Shown here in pieces: positions 24,293 to 31,954 of a stretch of DNA of 44,290 nucleotides. Source of the stretch: an uncultured Eubacteriales bacterium (GTDB taxonomy: Bacteria; Bacillota; Clostridia; Oscillospirales; Acutalibacteraceae); NCBI GenBank assembly GCA_948537335.1, contig CAOUJG010000001.1, positions 1-44,290 of the forward strand. The letters run 5' to 3'. Position 1 is the stretch's first letter. Each line of letters starts with the position of its first letter. Position numbers and translations under genes: made by a program. Below the pieces are notes generated by a model that saw nothing but the letters and a program-made list of their open reading frames with translations, was not told where the DNA came from and did no database searches.

Positions 24293-25369
24293 TTAGCCAA
24301 ATAGCCCTCTTCCCCACACCATCTTCAGCACGTCGTTGATGGAGATAAACAGCATGAACAATATCAGCAGCACGAAGCCAACCGTGTGAATCAAGCCCTC
24401 GTACTTAGGGCTTACAGGCTTGCCTTTTATTGCTTCTAAAATTAAAAATGACAATCTTCCGCCATCCAGCGCCGGCAATGGCAGCAAGTTAAAGATTCCA
24501 AGGTTAAGCGACAGCACCATCAACATCCGAATGATATTGTTCAACGCCGCCACAAAATCTACCTCAAGGCCCTTTGCAGCTGCATCCGAAATCACAGACA
24601 CCATTCCAACAGGGCCCGAAACTTCATTCAAACTGATAGTCCCAGTAATCAAACCAAAAAGCGTCGCATACACCATTTTAACATTAGAAAACATCTCTTT
24701 AAACGTCTGCGAAATCACGGTCAAAAAGTTCTTTTCAATCGGATTCAAAAAGAAATCTCTAACAATCACCGTTTTACCGCTCTCGTTCTCGCGCGTCGCA
24801 AGTTTTACATCGGTTAGAGTCAGCTTTTCGCCGTTTCTCTCCACAACAAAAGTAGCGTTAAAGTCGCTGTTTACCGCCAGCGCAAAACCGATGTCCGTAT
24901 ACGTCGAAACGCCGTATCCGTCTACCGAGAGGATCTTATCCCCAACCTGAAGGCCATATTGACTAGTCACCGCGTCATCAGCAAAGCTCCCAATAGTCGT
25001 GGAGGCAAATTCGGACCGCTGCGTTAAGATAATCACCATAAAAACGAAAGCCAAAATGATGTTCATGATAGCGCCCGCCGCAACAACCAGAATCCGCTTA
25101 TAGACAGACTTCTTTCCAAAAGCGTTAGCGTCGTCACTTTCGCCGTCTTCACCCTCCATAGCGCAATAACCACCAATCGGGAACAGCCTCAGCGAATAGA
25201 CCGTCTCGCCCTTTTGCTTTTTAAAAATCACCGGGCCCATTCCAATGGCAAATTCATTAACCTTGATTCCAGCATATCGCGCCGTCATGAAGTGGCCCAG
25301 CTCGTGCACAAAAATGATAAGCGAGAACAGCAGCACAGAAATCACAATCAACAAAAAACTGATAAACAT
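24293..25369 (-). CDS. rseP: Site-2 protease RseP, intramembrane zinc metalloprotease
   Basis: Cleaves membrane-spanning regulators such as anti-sigma factors (RseP/RasP family). The 358-residue protein has an N-terminal membrane helix containing VHELGHFMTARYAG, with the HExxH zinc site near residue 22, and FAIGMGPVIF. A central PDZ domain has LQVGDKILSVDGYGV near 148. A C-terminal membrane part has NLLPLPALDGGRLSFLILEAI near 298, with the third zinc ligand Asp in LDGG. Four transmembrane segments are evident. The ATG follows GGAG at suitable distance. It sits 12 bases after dxr and abuts ispG, as in many Firmicutes. Confidence 0.97.
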   Translation of the reverse strand: MFISFLLIVISVLLFSLIIFVHELGHFMTARYAGIKVNEFAIGMGPVIFKKQKGETVYSLRLFPIGGYCAMEGEDGESDDANAFGKKSVYKRILVVAAGAIMNIILAFVFMVIILTQRSEFASTTIGSFADDAVTSQYGLQVGDKILSVDGYGVSTYTDIGFALAVNSDFNATFVVERNGEKLTLTDVKLATRENESGKTVIVRDFFLNPIEKNFLTVISQTFKEMFSNVKMVYATLFGLITGTISLNEVSGPVGMVSVISDAAAKGLEVDFVAALNNIIRMLMVLSLNLGIFNLLPLPALDGGRLSFLILEAIKGKPVSPKYEGLIHTVGFVLLILFMLFISINDVLKMVWGRGLFG

Positions 25370-25381
25370 AACCTCGTCTCC

Positions 25382-26533
25382 TTATTTTTTAAAATTTTTT
25401 ATCACAAATTCTCTAGCCTCAGCGTCCGCGGCCAAAATGTCGTCTAAAGAATTTGAATTTACAGCTTTAATGCGGTCCATCGCCTTTTGGACAATCTCAG
25501 TAATTTCCAAAAAAGAAATTTCCTCATTCAAAAACAGCCCAACAGCCTCTTCATTGGCAGCGTTTATAATAGCAGGCATCGTTCCGCCAGCCTTCAAAGC
25601 CGCCCTGCAAATGTCTATTCCTTTAAAAGTCTCATTGTCGGGCTTACAAAAAGAGAGCTTACCAACCTGCGCCAAATCAAGCCTTTCCACAATCGAAGGC
25701 ACACGCTCCGGGTAAGTAAGCGCATATTGAATCGGGATGCCCATGTCCGGCACGCCCATCTGCGCAATGACCGAGTTATCGCAAAACTCCACCATAGAAT
25801 GGACGATGCTCTCTCTGTGGATCAGCACGTCTATGTCATCGGCCAGAACATCAAAAAGCCAGACCGCCTCAATCACCTCAAAGCCCTTATTCATCATGGT
25901 CGCCGAGTCGATGGTAATCTTGCTTCCCATGCTCCAATTCGGGTGCTTTAACGCATCCCGCTTCGTCACTGCCCTGAGCTCATCTATATTCTTGCCAAAA
26001 AACGGGCCTCCAGAAGCCGTCAAAATCAGCTTCTTTAAACTTTTTTTGTTGTGGCACCCTTGCAAACACTGAAAAATCGCAGAATGTTCGCTGTCCACCG
26101 GCAAGATCTTTACTTCGGTCGCTCTAGCCCGCTCCATAACCAGTGAGCCGCCCACCACCAAGGTCTCTTTGTTGGCAAGAGCAACGTCCTTTCCCGCGTT
26201 AATAGCGCACAGTGTCGGCCTCAAGCCAACCATGCCAGACACAGAATTCAAAACCATCTCAACGCCGTCCATAGCAGCAACTTCGCATAGGTCGTCCATC
26301 CCGCATAGCACTTCTACATCCAGGTCCGCAACATTTTCCTTTAATCTTTTCGCAGCTTTTTCGTCAAAAACGGCAACCTTTTTGGGCCTAAATTCTCTAA
26401 TCTGCTCTTCTACGCGCGATACATTGCTAAAAACCGCAAGTCCTGCAACATCTATGCCCAGATTCTTAGCGATTTTCAGAGCCTTTGCTCCAATGGACCC
26501 CGTTGAGCCCAGCACCGAAATCGTCTTTACCAT
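25382..26533 (-). CDS. dxr: 1-deoxy-D-xylulose 5-phosphate reductoisomerase
   Basis: Converts deoxyxylulose phosphate to methylerythritol phosphate with NADPH and a divalent metal. The 383 residues are full length. The N-terminal Rossmann domain has VLGSTGSIG at residues 7-15. Conserved LANKETLVVGG near 119, PVDSEHSAIFQCLQG near 145, LTASGGPFFG near 171 and WSMGSKITIDSATMMNKGFEVIEA near 195-218 carry the metal ligands and substrate contacts. The ATG follows a GGGGGCGAT site. It is part of the leftward rpsB-polC run, 36 bases after cdsA and 12 before rseP, and supplies the same MEP pathway as ispG. Confidence 0.97.
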   Translation of the reverse strand: MVKTISVLGSTGSIGAKALKIAKNLGIDVAGLAVFSNVSRVEEQIREFRPKKVAVFDEKAAKRLKENVADLDVEVLCGMDDLCEVAAMDGVEMVLNSVSGMVGLRPTLCAINAGKDVALANKETLVVGGSLVMERARATEVKILPVDSEHSAIFQCLQGCHNKKSLKKLILTASGGPFFGKNIDELRAVTKRDALKHPNWSMGSKITIDSATMMNKGFEVIEAVWLFDVLADDIDVLIHRESIVHSMVEFCDNSVIAQMGVPDMGIPIQYALTYPERVPSIVERLDLAQVGKLSFCKPDNETFKGIDICRAALKAGGTMPAIINAANEEAVGLFLNEEISFLEITEIVQKAMDRIKAVNSNSLDDILAADAEAREFVIKNFKK

Positions 26534-26569
26534 AAGCTCATCGCCCCCTTTCTGCAGTCTTCACGCATA

Positions 26570-27394
26570 TTACACCTTCACGATGTTAAAACAATTCACC
26601 ATAAAATACACAAACGGCGCCACAAAAATCACGCTATCAAACCGATCCAAAACCCCGCCGTGTCCAGGAATTATACTGCCAAAGTCCTTTGCGTGGCAAC
26701 CCCGCTTTATTGCAGAAAAAGCCAAGTCCCCCACAATAGAGATCATCGCGCCAGCCAAGGAAATCGGGATTATATAGTGAAAATTCACCCTCACGCCGGC
26801 GTCGAACATAAACCGCTCAAAAAAAAAGCAAATGGCAACGCTGACGGCCAAAGAAAAAGTAACCCCGCCAAAAACGCCCTCAACCGTCTTCTTCGGGCTA
26901 ATGCTCGGGCAAAGCTTATTTCTACCAAAAAAAGTGCCCCAAAAATACGCGCCAATATCCGTCATCCAAGAGATGCAAAGCGCATACAGCACATAAAAAC
27001 TGCCAAATCCGCCTCCAAAATCGCGCAGCTTAACAATAAAATTCAAAGATAAAGTAATCAGCAAAACCATGCTGTATATTGCGGCAATGTCCTTAAAGTT
27101 AGGTTCCGTCGCCAAAAGCAACACCACGCCAAACATAAAAAAAGAATACGCAAGCCAAGCGCCTTGCCACACCAGGCCATTGCCCAATACAGGCAGCAAT
27201 GCTGAAAAAACCAAGCTCGGCGCCACAGCAATAGCGGTTTTGCGAAGGTTCATAACCGAAAACACCTCATAGCTAGCCAAGGCGCAGACAGCCGAAACGG
27301 CGCAGTTTAGCAAAAACGGCATGGTGCCGTTAAAAATAAGGACGATTACAACGATCACTCCGCCCAAAAGCCCGGAAATTGTCCTAATTGCCAC
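26570..27394 (-). CDS. cdsA: Phosphatidate cytidylyltransferase
   Basis: Makes CDP-diacylglycerol from phosphatidic acid and CTP, the branch point for membrane phospholipids. A 274-residue integral membrane protein with about eight hydrophobic segments. The family signature near the C-terminus is complete: SAIKRGCHAKDFGSIIPGHGG followed by VLDRFDS. SISPKKTVEGVFGG near 165 is also typical. The start is a GTG directly after the uppS stop codon, with GGAGG inside the end of uppS, so translation is probably coupled. It precedes dxr in the run. Confidence 0.96.
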   Translation of the reverse strand: MAIRTISGLLGGVIVVIVLIFNGTMPFLLNCAVSAVCALASYEVFSVMNLRKTAIAVAPSLVFSALLPVLGNGLVWQGAWLAYSFFMFGVVLLLATEPNFKDIAAIYSMVLLITLSLNFIVKLRDFGGGFGSFYVLYALCISWMTDIGAYFWGTFFGRNKLCPSISPKKTVEGVFGGVTFSLAVSVAICFFFERFMFDAGVRVNFHYIIPISLAGAMISIVGDLAFSAIKRGCHAKDFGSIIPGHGGVLDRFDSVIFVAPFVYFMVNCFNIVKV

Positions 27395-27396
27395 TC

Positions 27397-28137
27397 CTAC
27401 ACCCCTCCAAACCGCCGATTTCTCGCTGCATATTCATCTATAGCCAAGTCCAAATCTTTCTCCGAAAAGTCCGGCCACAAGACATTCATAAACACAAACT
27501 CCGTGTAAGCGCTCTGCCACAGCAAAAAGTTCGACAAACGCTTCTCTCCACTTGGGCGAATAATCAAATCGGGATCCGGTTGCCCCTCTGTATATAGCTT
27601 ATCGGCAAAAACTTTTTCATCAATGGCCTCAACACTCAATTTGCCATCTTTTACATCTGAAGCAATCGCCTTAGCCGCCCGAATAATCTCACTTCTCCCA
27701 CCGTAGTTCATCGCAACATTTAGCACCATACCGGTTTTGCTCTGCGAAACCTGTTCAATATCCGCAATAAGCCTTTGCAAATTGGGAGAAAACGCACTCT
27801 TGTCGCCCAAAAAGACGACCTTTATATTCCTCTGCTCAAAATCCTTTAAAGCATCATTCAAATATTGCTCAAAAAGGCCCATCAAAAAAGTCACTTCTGC
27901 AGCCGGGCGCCTCCAGTTTTCGGTAGAGAAAGCGTAAACCGTCAAGTGCTTTAACCCAATTTTGCTGCAATATTGAACAATCTTCTTAAAAGTCTCGGCC
28001 CCAGCGCTATGCCCCGCCGATCGCGGCAAACCACGTTTTTTAGCCCATCTGCCATTGCCGTCCATAATGATGCCAATATGCGCCGGGACTTGCTTTACAG
28101 GCACCGATCCGCATTTTTGCTTTTTAAGCCAATTCAT
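27397..28137 (-). CDS. uppS: Undecaprenyl diphosphate synthase (isoprenyl transferase)
   Basis: Condenses isopentenyl diphosphates onto farnesyl diphosphate to build the C55 lipid carrier for peptidoglycan and wall glycans. The catalytic Asp is in IIMDGNGRWAKKRGLPRSAGH near residue 26. TVYAFSTENWRRP near 73, AMNYGGRSEI near 146 and the C-terminal PDLIIRPSGEKRLSNFLLWQSAY plus the YTEFVF motif are intact. I chose the ATG at 28135-28137 after a GGGG site; alternative in-frame starts exist at 28143 and 28170. Its position between frr and cdsA is the classic Firmicute order, linking the MEP pathway, lipid carrier and phospholipid synthesis. Confidence 0.95.
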   Translation of the reverse strand: MNWLKKQKCGSVPVKQVPAHIGIIMDGNGRWAKKRGLPRSAGHSAGAETFKKIVQYCSKIGLKHLTVYAFSTENWRRPAAEVTFLMGLFEQYLNDALKDFEQRNIKVVFLGDKSAFSPNLQRLIADIEQVSQSKTGMVLNVAMNYGGRSEIIRAAKAIASDVKDGKLSVEAIDEKVFADKLYTEGQPDPDLIIRPSGEKRLSNFLLWQSAYTEFVFMNVLWPDFSEKDLDLAIDEYAARNRRFGGV

Positions 28138-28186
28138 AACCATCCCCGATATCACGCCAATCTGGTTCAAAAATAAACAATCAACG

Positions 28187-28741
28187 TCAAATTGCCATTA
28201 TTTCTTTTTGCTTTTCATGCGACAAATCGTCAATTTTCTTGCAAAAACTATCGGTCAAATCCTGAACTTTTTTCTCGGCCTGTTTTAAATCGTCCTCTGT
28301 AATTTCGGAATCCTTCTTCATTTTCTTCAGCTTGTCAATTGCGTCACGGCGGACTCCACGCACAGAAACTTTAGAGTCTTCGCCCATCTTAGCAATATCT
28401 TTAACAATTTCGCGGCGTCGGTCTTCCGTAAGAGCCGGAAAAATAATCCGCAAACATTTGCCGTCATTCTGCGGGTTTATCCCTAAATCCGAAGTCAAAA
28501 TCGCCTTTTCAATTTCCTTCAAAACAGACGCATCCCAAGGCTCAATGACCAAAGTTCGCGCCTCCACAACAGAGACAGCCGCCAGCTGATTTATCGGCGT
28601 AGCCGCGCCGTAATAGTCAACCAAAATTTTGTCCAAAACAGCCGGGTTCGCCCGTCCAGCCCGAATCGCAACATACTCCTTCGAAAGCGCATTAAACGAT
28701 CGTTTCATGCTTTCTTCTACTTCTTCAAAAATTTTATTCAC
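28187..28741 (-). CDS. frr: Ribosome recycling factor
   Basis: Splits post-termination ribosomes with EF-G. The 184 residues match the family length when the GTG at 28739-28741 is used, which has GGGAG 8 bases upstream; the frame extends 18 codons further but without a site. The three-helix-bundle motifs are clear: LSKEYVAIRAGRANPAVLDKI near 20-40, INQLAAVSVVEARTLVIEPWD near 52-72, GINPQNDGKCLRIIFPALTEDRR near 88, and a charged C-terminal helix. It follows pyrH by 50 bases. Confidence 0.97.
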   Translation of the reverse strand: MNKIFEEVEESMKRSFNALSKEYVAIRAGRANPAVLDKILVDYYGAATPINQLAAVSVVEARTLVIEPWDASVLKEIEKAILTSDLGINPQNDGKCLRIIFPALTEDRRREIVKDIAKMGEDSKVSVRGVRRDAIDKLKKMKKDSEITEDDLKQAEKKVQDLTDSFCKKIDDLSHEKQKEIMAI

Positions 28742-28791
28742 AACAAAAACTCCCTTTATCCCGGATTTTAAGCCAATTTTAGCACATTTTT

Positions 28792-29496
28792 TCACTTAAC
28801 AATAGTCCCAATCGGCTTCCCCACAATAGCATCATATATATTTTGCGGGTTCTCTATGCTAAAAACAAGCAGCGGAATGCCGTTTTCCTTGCACATAGAT
28901 GCCGCGGTAATGTCCACCACGCCCAAGCCCTTGCTCAACATCTCCGCATAGCTAAGCGACTCGTACCGAACCGCGCCGCTATTCTTCTTTGGATCCCGAT
29001 CATAAACGCCATCAACCATCGTAGCCTTCAAAATAATGTCCGCGCCAATTTCTGCCGCCCGCAGCGAAGCCGCCGTGTCCGTTGAAAAAAATGGCAACCC
29101 TGTTCCGCAAGCAAATATAACCGCGTGCCCTTTTTCCAAGTCCTCAACAGCTCGATCTTTTATGTACATTTCCGCGATCGGCTGCATATTCAGCGAAGTC
29201 AAAACTTGAGCATTGACATTTAAACTCTTAAAAATTTCCGCAAGTCCCAAGGCATTAATCAAAGTCGCCAGCATTCCCATATAATCAGCTCGGGTTCTAT
29301 CAAAATGCTCACTGCTTCGACCCCGCCAAAAGTTGCCTCCGCCCACAACAATGCCAACTTGGACCCCCAAGCTCAAGCCTTCTTTAATAGCCTTGCAAAT
29401 TCCAGCAGCAACATCAAAATCAATGCCCTGCTTCTGCTCGCCAGCCAAAGCCTCTCCGCTCAGTTTTAGCAAAACCCGTTTATATCTAGGTTGCAA
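28792..29496 (-). CDS. pyrH: Uridylate kinase (UMP kinase)
   Basis: Phosphorylates UMP to UDP in pyrimidine nucleotide synthesis. The 234-residue protein is full length: RVLLKLSGEAL near residue 7, VVGGGNFWRGR near 50, ADYMGMLATLINALGL near 70, GTGLPFFSTDTAASLRAAEIGAD near 131, ATMVDGVYDRDPKK near 158 and DITAASMCKENGIPLLVF near 195. The start is TTG, fixed by GAGGTGGT upstream and by alignment with the family. A good promoter (29542-29570) lies upstream, so pyrH-frr and what follows can be transcribed apart from rpsB-tsf. Confidence 0.97.
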   Translation of the reverse strand: MQPRYKRVLLKLSGEALAGEQKQGIDFDVAAGICKAIKEGLSLGVQVGIVVGGGNFWRGRSSEHFDRTRADYMGMLATLINALGLAEIFKSLNVNAQVLTSLNMQPIAEMYIKDRAVEDLEKGHAVIFACGTGLPFFSTDTAASLRAAEIGADIILKATMVDGVYDRDPKKNSGAVRYESLSYAEMLSKGLGVVDITAASMCKENGIPLLVFSIENPQNIYDAIVGKPIGTIVK

Positions 29497-29541
29497 CGGT
29501 GACCACCTCTACATTCTACTCGCGCCATGATTACAACTTTA

Positions 29542-29570
29542 ATTTTACAACAACAAAACAAATCTGTAAA
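29542..29570 (-). promoter_or_regulatory. pyrH: Sigma-A-type promoter before pyrH
   Basis: TTTACA (29565-29570), a 17-base spacer and TAAAAT (29542-29547) on the minus strand, 46 bases before the pyrH TTG. Confidence 0.78.
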
Positions 29571-29581
29571 GGCCCGCAATC

Positions 29582-29614
29582 AAAAAGAATAGAGCACAGT
29601 CCAAAACCGCACTC
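29582..29614 (-). terminator. Terminator-like hairpin between tsf and pyrH
   Basis: GAGTGCGG (29607-29614) pairs with CTGTGCTC (29592-29599), with several G-U pairs, on the minus strand; TATTCTTTTTG follows. It would partly end the rpsB-tsf transcript just before the pyrH promoter. Confidence 0.5.
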
Positions 29615-29643
29615 CATCTATACTTAGCCCAAAATAAATTTAA

Positions 29644-30558
29644 TTACTTAACCATGCTAGCAACTTCATCTGCAAAGTTGTCTTCGCGTTTCTCGAGTCC
29701 CTCGCCTTTTTCAAAGCGGGCAAAATTTTCAATCTCGATATTTCCGCCCAATTTTTCGGCAACACTTTTTACATACCGCTCAACAGTCAAGTTCGAATCC
29801 TTAACGAAAACTTGCTCAACCAAACAATTTTCTTTGTAAAATTTACCAATCTTGCCCATGACAATTTTCTCCGCAATGTTAGCAGGCTTTCCTTCGTTCA
29901 TTACCTGCTCAGTGAGTATTTTCTTCTCATGCTCCAAAACGTCTGCAGGCACGGAGTCTCTGTTTAAATAGCCCGGATTAACTGCAGCCACCTGCATAGC
30001 GATATCTTTGGCGCAAACTTTAAATTCATCTTGCCGAGCAATCTCAGGCGAAACATTAAACTTAACCAAAACGCCAATTCGGCCACCAGCGTGATTATAA
30101 GTCGTAACGACGCCCTCAAACCGTTTAAACCGGCGAACCTTTATATTTTCTCCAATTGTAAGGATTTTCTCTCTAACCAATTCCTCAACGGTCAAATCGC
30201 CACCACAAGCCTTGCAAGCCATCAAAGCCTCCAAATCAGCAGGATTTTTCTCAATTATAGTATCTGCGCAAGTTTGCACAAAGGCCAAAAAATCAGCATT
30301 CTGAGCCACAAAGTCCGTCTCTGCGTTAACTTCAATAACAACGCCAATGTTTTCGTCCTTATTAGTGCACGCAAATGCAACGCCCTCCGCCGCGATTCTG
30401 CCAGACTTCTTGCTCGCAGCAGCCAAGCCCTTCTCTCGCAAAAAATCTATAGCTTTATCCATATCGCCACCAGACTCCGTAAGAGCTTTCTTGCAATCCA
30501 TCATTCCGCAGCCGGTCTTCTCCCTCAAAGCCTTAACATCGCTCGCCGTAAAAGCCAT
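29644..30558 (-). CDS. tsf: Elongation factor Ts
   Basis: Nucleotide exchange factor that regenerates EF-Tu-GTP. The 304-residue protein begins MAFTASDVKALREKTG, with the EF-Tu-contacting CGMMDCKKAL near 16 and AIDFLREKGLAAASKK; the core has EVNAETDFVAQN near 79-90 with the TDFV motif that contacts EF-Tu. A second core subdomain and a C-terminal extension with two charged helices follow. I chose the ATG after GGAGG (7 bases); nine more in-frame codons upstream overlap that site. It follows rpsB by 51 bases. Confidence 0.97.
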   Translation of the reverse strand: MAFTASDVKALREKTGCGMMDCKKALTESGGDMDKAIDFLREKGLAAASKKSGRIAAEGVAFACTNKDENIGVVIEVNAETDFVAQNADFLAFVQTCADTIIEKNPADLEALMACKACGGDLTVEELVREKILTIGENIKVRRFKRFEGVVTTYNHAGGRIGVLVKFNVSPEIARQDEFKVCAKDIAMQVAAVNPGYLNRDSVPADVLEHEKKILTEQVMNEGKPANIAEKIVMGKIGKFYKENCLVEQVFVKDSNLTVERYVKSVAEKLGGNIEIENFARFEKGEGLEKREDNFADEVASMVK

Positions 30559-30609
30559 AACCATTCCTCCACATATATATTTCAAAAATTTTCTAATTCA
30601 AATGCAGCC

Positions 30610-31377
30610 TTATTCTTCGGCCGTTCTGGTCTCTTCAAAAATCAAATCTTCGATAGACTCTTCCACAGGCTCAACCGCAGCAGAGCCCATTTGGCCCTCC
30701 CTGCCTTCAATGATTCCATTCGCCATAACGCCCGCCAAAAGCTTAACCGCGCGTATAGCATCGTCGTTACCCGGAACAACATAATCAACTTCGTCTGGGT
30801 CGCAATTTGTGTCCACAATAGCAATAATCGGAATCCCCAGCTTTTTAGCCTCGGCCACAGCGATCCTCTCTTTTCGCGGATCAACAATAAACAGTGCGCC
30901 CGGCAGCTTTTTCATGTCTTTAATGCCGCCAAGAAATTTTTCCAGCTTTTCAATTTCAAGATTTAATTTTATAACTTCTTTTTTCGGCAGCAATTCAAAA
31001 GTGCCGTTATCTTGCATCTCGCGCAGTTGCTTTAAACGATCCACTCTACGGCGGATAGTAGTAAAGTTAGTAAGCATGCCGCCCAGCCAGCGCGCATTAA
31101 CATAATAAGCACCGCAGCGGATAGCCTCTTCTTTAACCGACTCTTGAGCCTGCTTTTTTGTGCCAACAAAAAGCACAGACTTGCCCTGGTCGGTAACGTC
31201 CTTAATAAAATCATAAGCTTCCTCGAGCTTCTTGACGGTCTTTTGCAGGTCGATGATATAAATCCCGTTTCTTTCGGTAAAGATATACCTAGCCATTTTG
31301 GGGTTCCACCTTCTAGTTTGGTGGCCAAAATGGACGCCCGCCTCCAAAAGTTGTTTCATAGATACTACAGATGACAT
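30610..31377 (-). CDS. rpsB: 30S ribosomal protein S2
   Basis: Small-subunit protein on the back of the 30S body. The 255-residue protein has the family signatures VSMKQLLEAGVHFGHQTRRWNPKMARYIF near the start, NGIYIIDLQKT near 38, FVGTKKQAQ near 70, VNARWLGGMLTNF near 92 and PDEVDYVVPGNDDAIRA near 192. The C-terminus is an acidic tail of about 30 residues. The ATG follows AAGGAGG at 7 bases. It is the first gene of the run. The 5' leader can form a pseudoknot that covers the ribosome binding site, so feedback control by S2 is likely. Confidence 0.98.
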   Translation of the reverse strand: MSSVVSMKQLLEAGVHFGHQTRRWNPKMARYIFTERNGIYIIDLQKTVKKLEEAYDFIKDVTDQGKSVLFVGTKKQAQESVKEEAIRCGAYYVNARWLGGMLTNFTTIRRRVDRLKQLREMQDNGTFELLPKKEVIKLNLEIEKLEKFLGGIKDMKKLPGALFIVDPRKERIAVAEAKKLGIPIIAIVDTNCDPDEVDYVVPGNDDAIRAVKLLAGVMANGIIEGREGQMGSAAVEPVEESIEDLIFEETRTAEE

Positions 31378-31450
31378 AAATTTTCCTCCTTGGTTAATAC
31401 CTCCGCAGCGCCCACCTGAACAAAAAGCACCAAGAAAAAGCGGCTGCGTG
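31378..31450 (-). promoter_or_regulatory. Putative S2 autoregulatory leader with pseudoknot
   Basis: On the minus strand two helices interlock. CGCAGC (31443-31448) pairs with GCTGCG (31404-31409), and CTTGGT (31429-31434) pairs with ACCAAG (31389-31394). The second helix can extend by U-rich wobble pairs across GGAGG, covering the rpsB ribosome binding site. Known rpsB leaders also use a pseudoknot for S2 feedback. Confidence 0.6.
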
Positions 31451-31473
31451 TGAATTTATAAAAATTAATTAAT

Positions 31474-31502
31474 ATTATAACACACCCTCAAAAAACTTAC
31501 AA
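31474..31502 (-). promoter_or_regulatory. rpsB: Sigma-A-type promoter of the rpsB run
   Basis: TTGTAA (31497-31502), a 17-base spacer and TATAAT (31474-31479) on the minus strand, about 95 bases before the rpsB start. Confidence 0.87.
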
Positions 31503-31550
31503 GGGCTTTTTTGATTATCTTCCGTTTAACCTGATTTTGGCTAAATATTG

Positions 31551-31847
31551 CTACATTCTTAAGAATCTTTTTAAGCAGTCTTGGAGTTTTCTTCTTTTTC
31601 GGCGCGGGCCCAAATTGTGTTTTACCAGCACGGTGTCGTCGCCGATTATAGCTATGTCCTCCCACCTTATTATTATGTCATCTTCTCTGCCCAAAAGCCC
31701 GCACCATCGCAGGCGGCCATATATTATTATTGAAACTAATCTTGCGTCTTTTGTATCGATCTCCACGTCGCTGACGCATCCTAGCCGGACTCCGGTTTTT
31801 ATGTTTATCACTTCTTTGTTGCGCATCTCTACTATTCTGCATCTCAT
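31551..31847 (-). CDS. YlmC/YmxH family PRC-barrel protein
   Basis: A 98-residue PRC-barrel-type protein of the YlmC/YmxH family found in spore formers. It has the typical NKEVINIKTGVRLGCVSDVEID (residues 10-31), a LVSIIIYGR strand and the LLGREDDIIIRWEDI block (51-65) with DDTVLV. The C-terminal 25 residues are strongly basic (GPRRKRRKLQDC), longer than usual. Function is poorly known; Bacillus homologues are linked to sporulation or division gene clusters. The ATG has GAGG 5 bases upstream and GGAGG further up. It lies between the rpsB promoter and the divergent ATPase gene. Confidence 0.87.
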   Translation of the reverse strand: MRCRIVEMRNKEVINIKTGVRLGCVSDVEIDTKDARLVSIIIYGRLRWCGLLGREDDIIIRWEDIAIIGDDTVLVKHNLGPRRKRRKLQDCLKRFLRM

Positions 31848-31880
31848 AAAAACCTCAAAACCTCCTGCTTTAAAGTCCGA

Positions 31881-31909
31881 TTGACTTTAGCTTTTTGCGT
31901 ATATATAAT
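31881..31909 (+). promoter_or_regulatory. Sigma-A-type promoter of the P-type ATPase gene
   Basis: TTGACT (31881-31886), a 17-base spacer and perfect TATAAT (31904-31909), 45 bases before the ATG. It lies in the short divergent region shared with ylmC. Confidence 0.87.
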
Positions 31910-31954
31910 TAAAATTATCGAAGATTAAAAAATTTTAAGGGGAAGTTTGCATAT

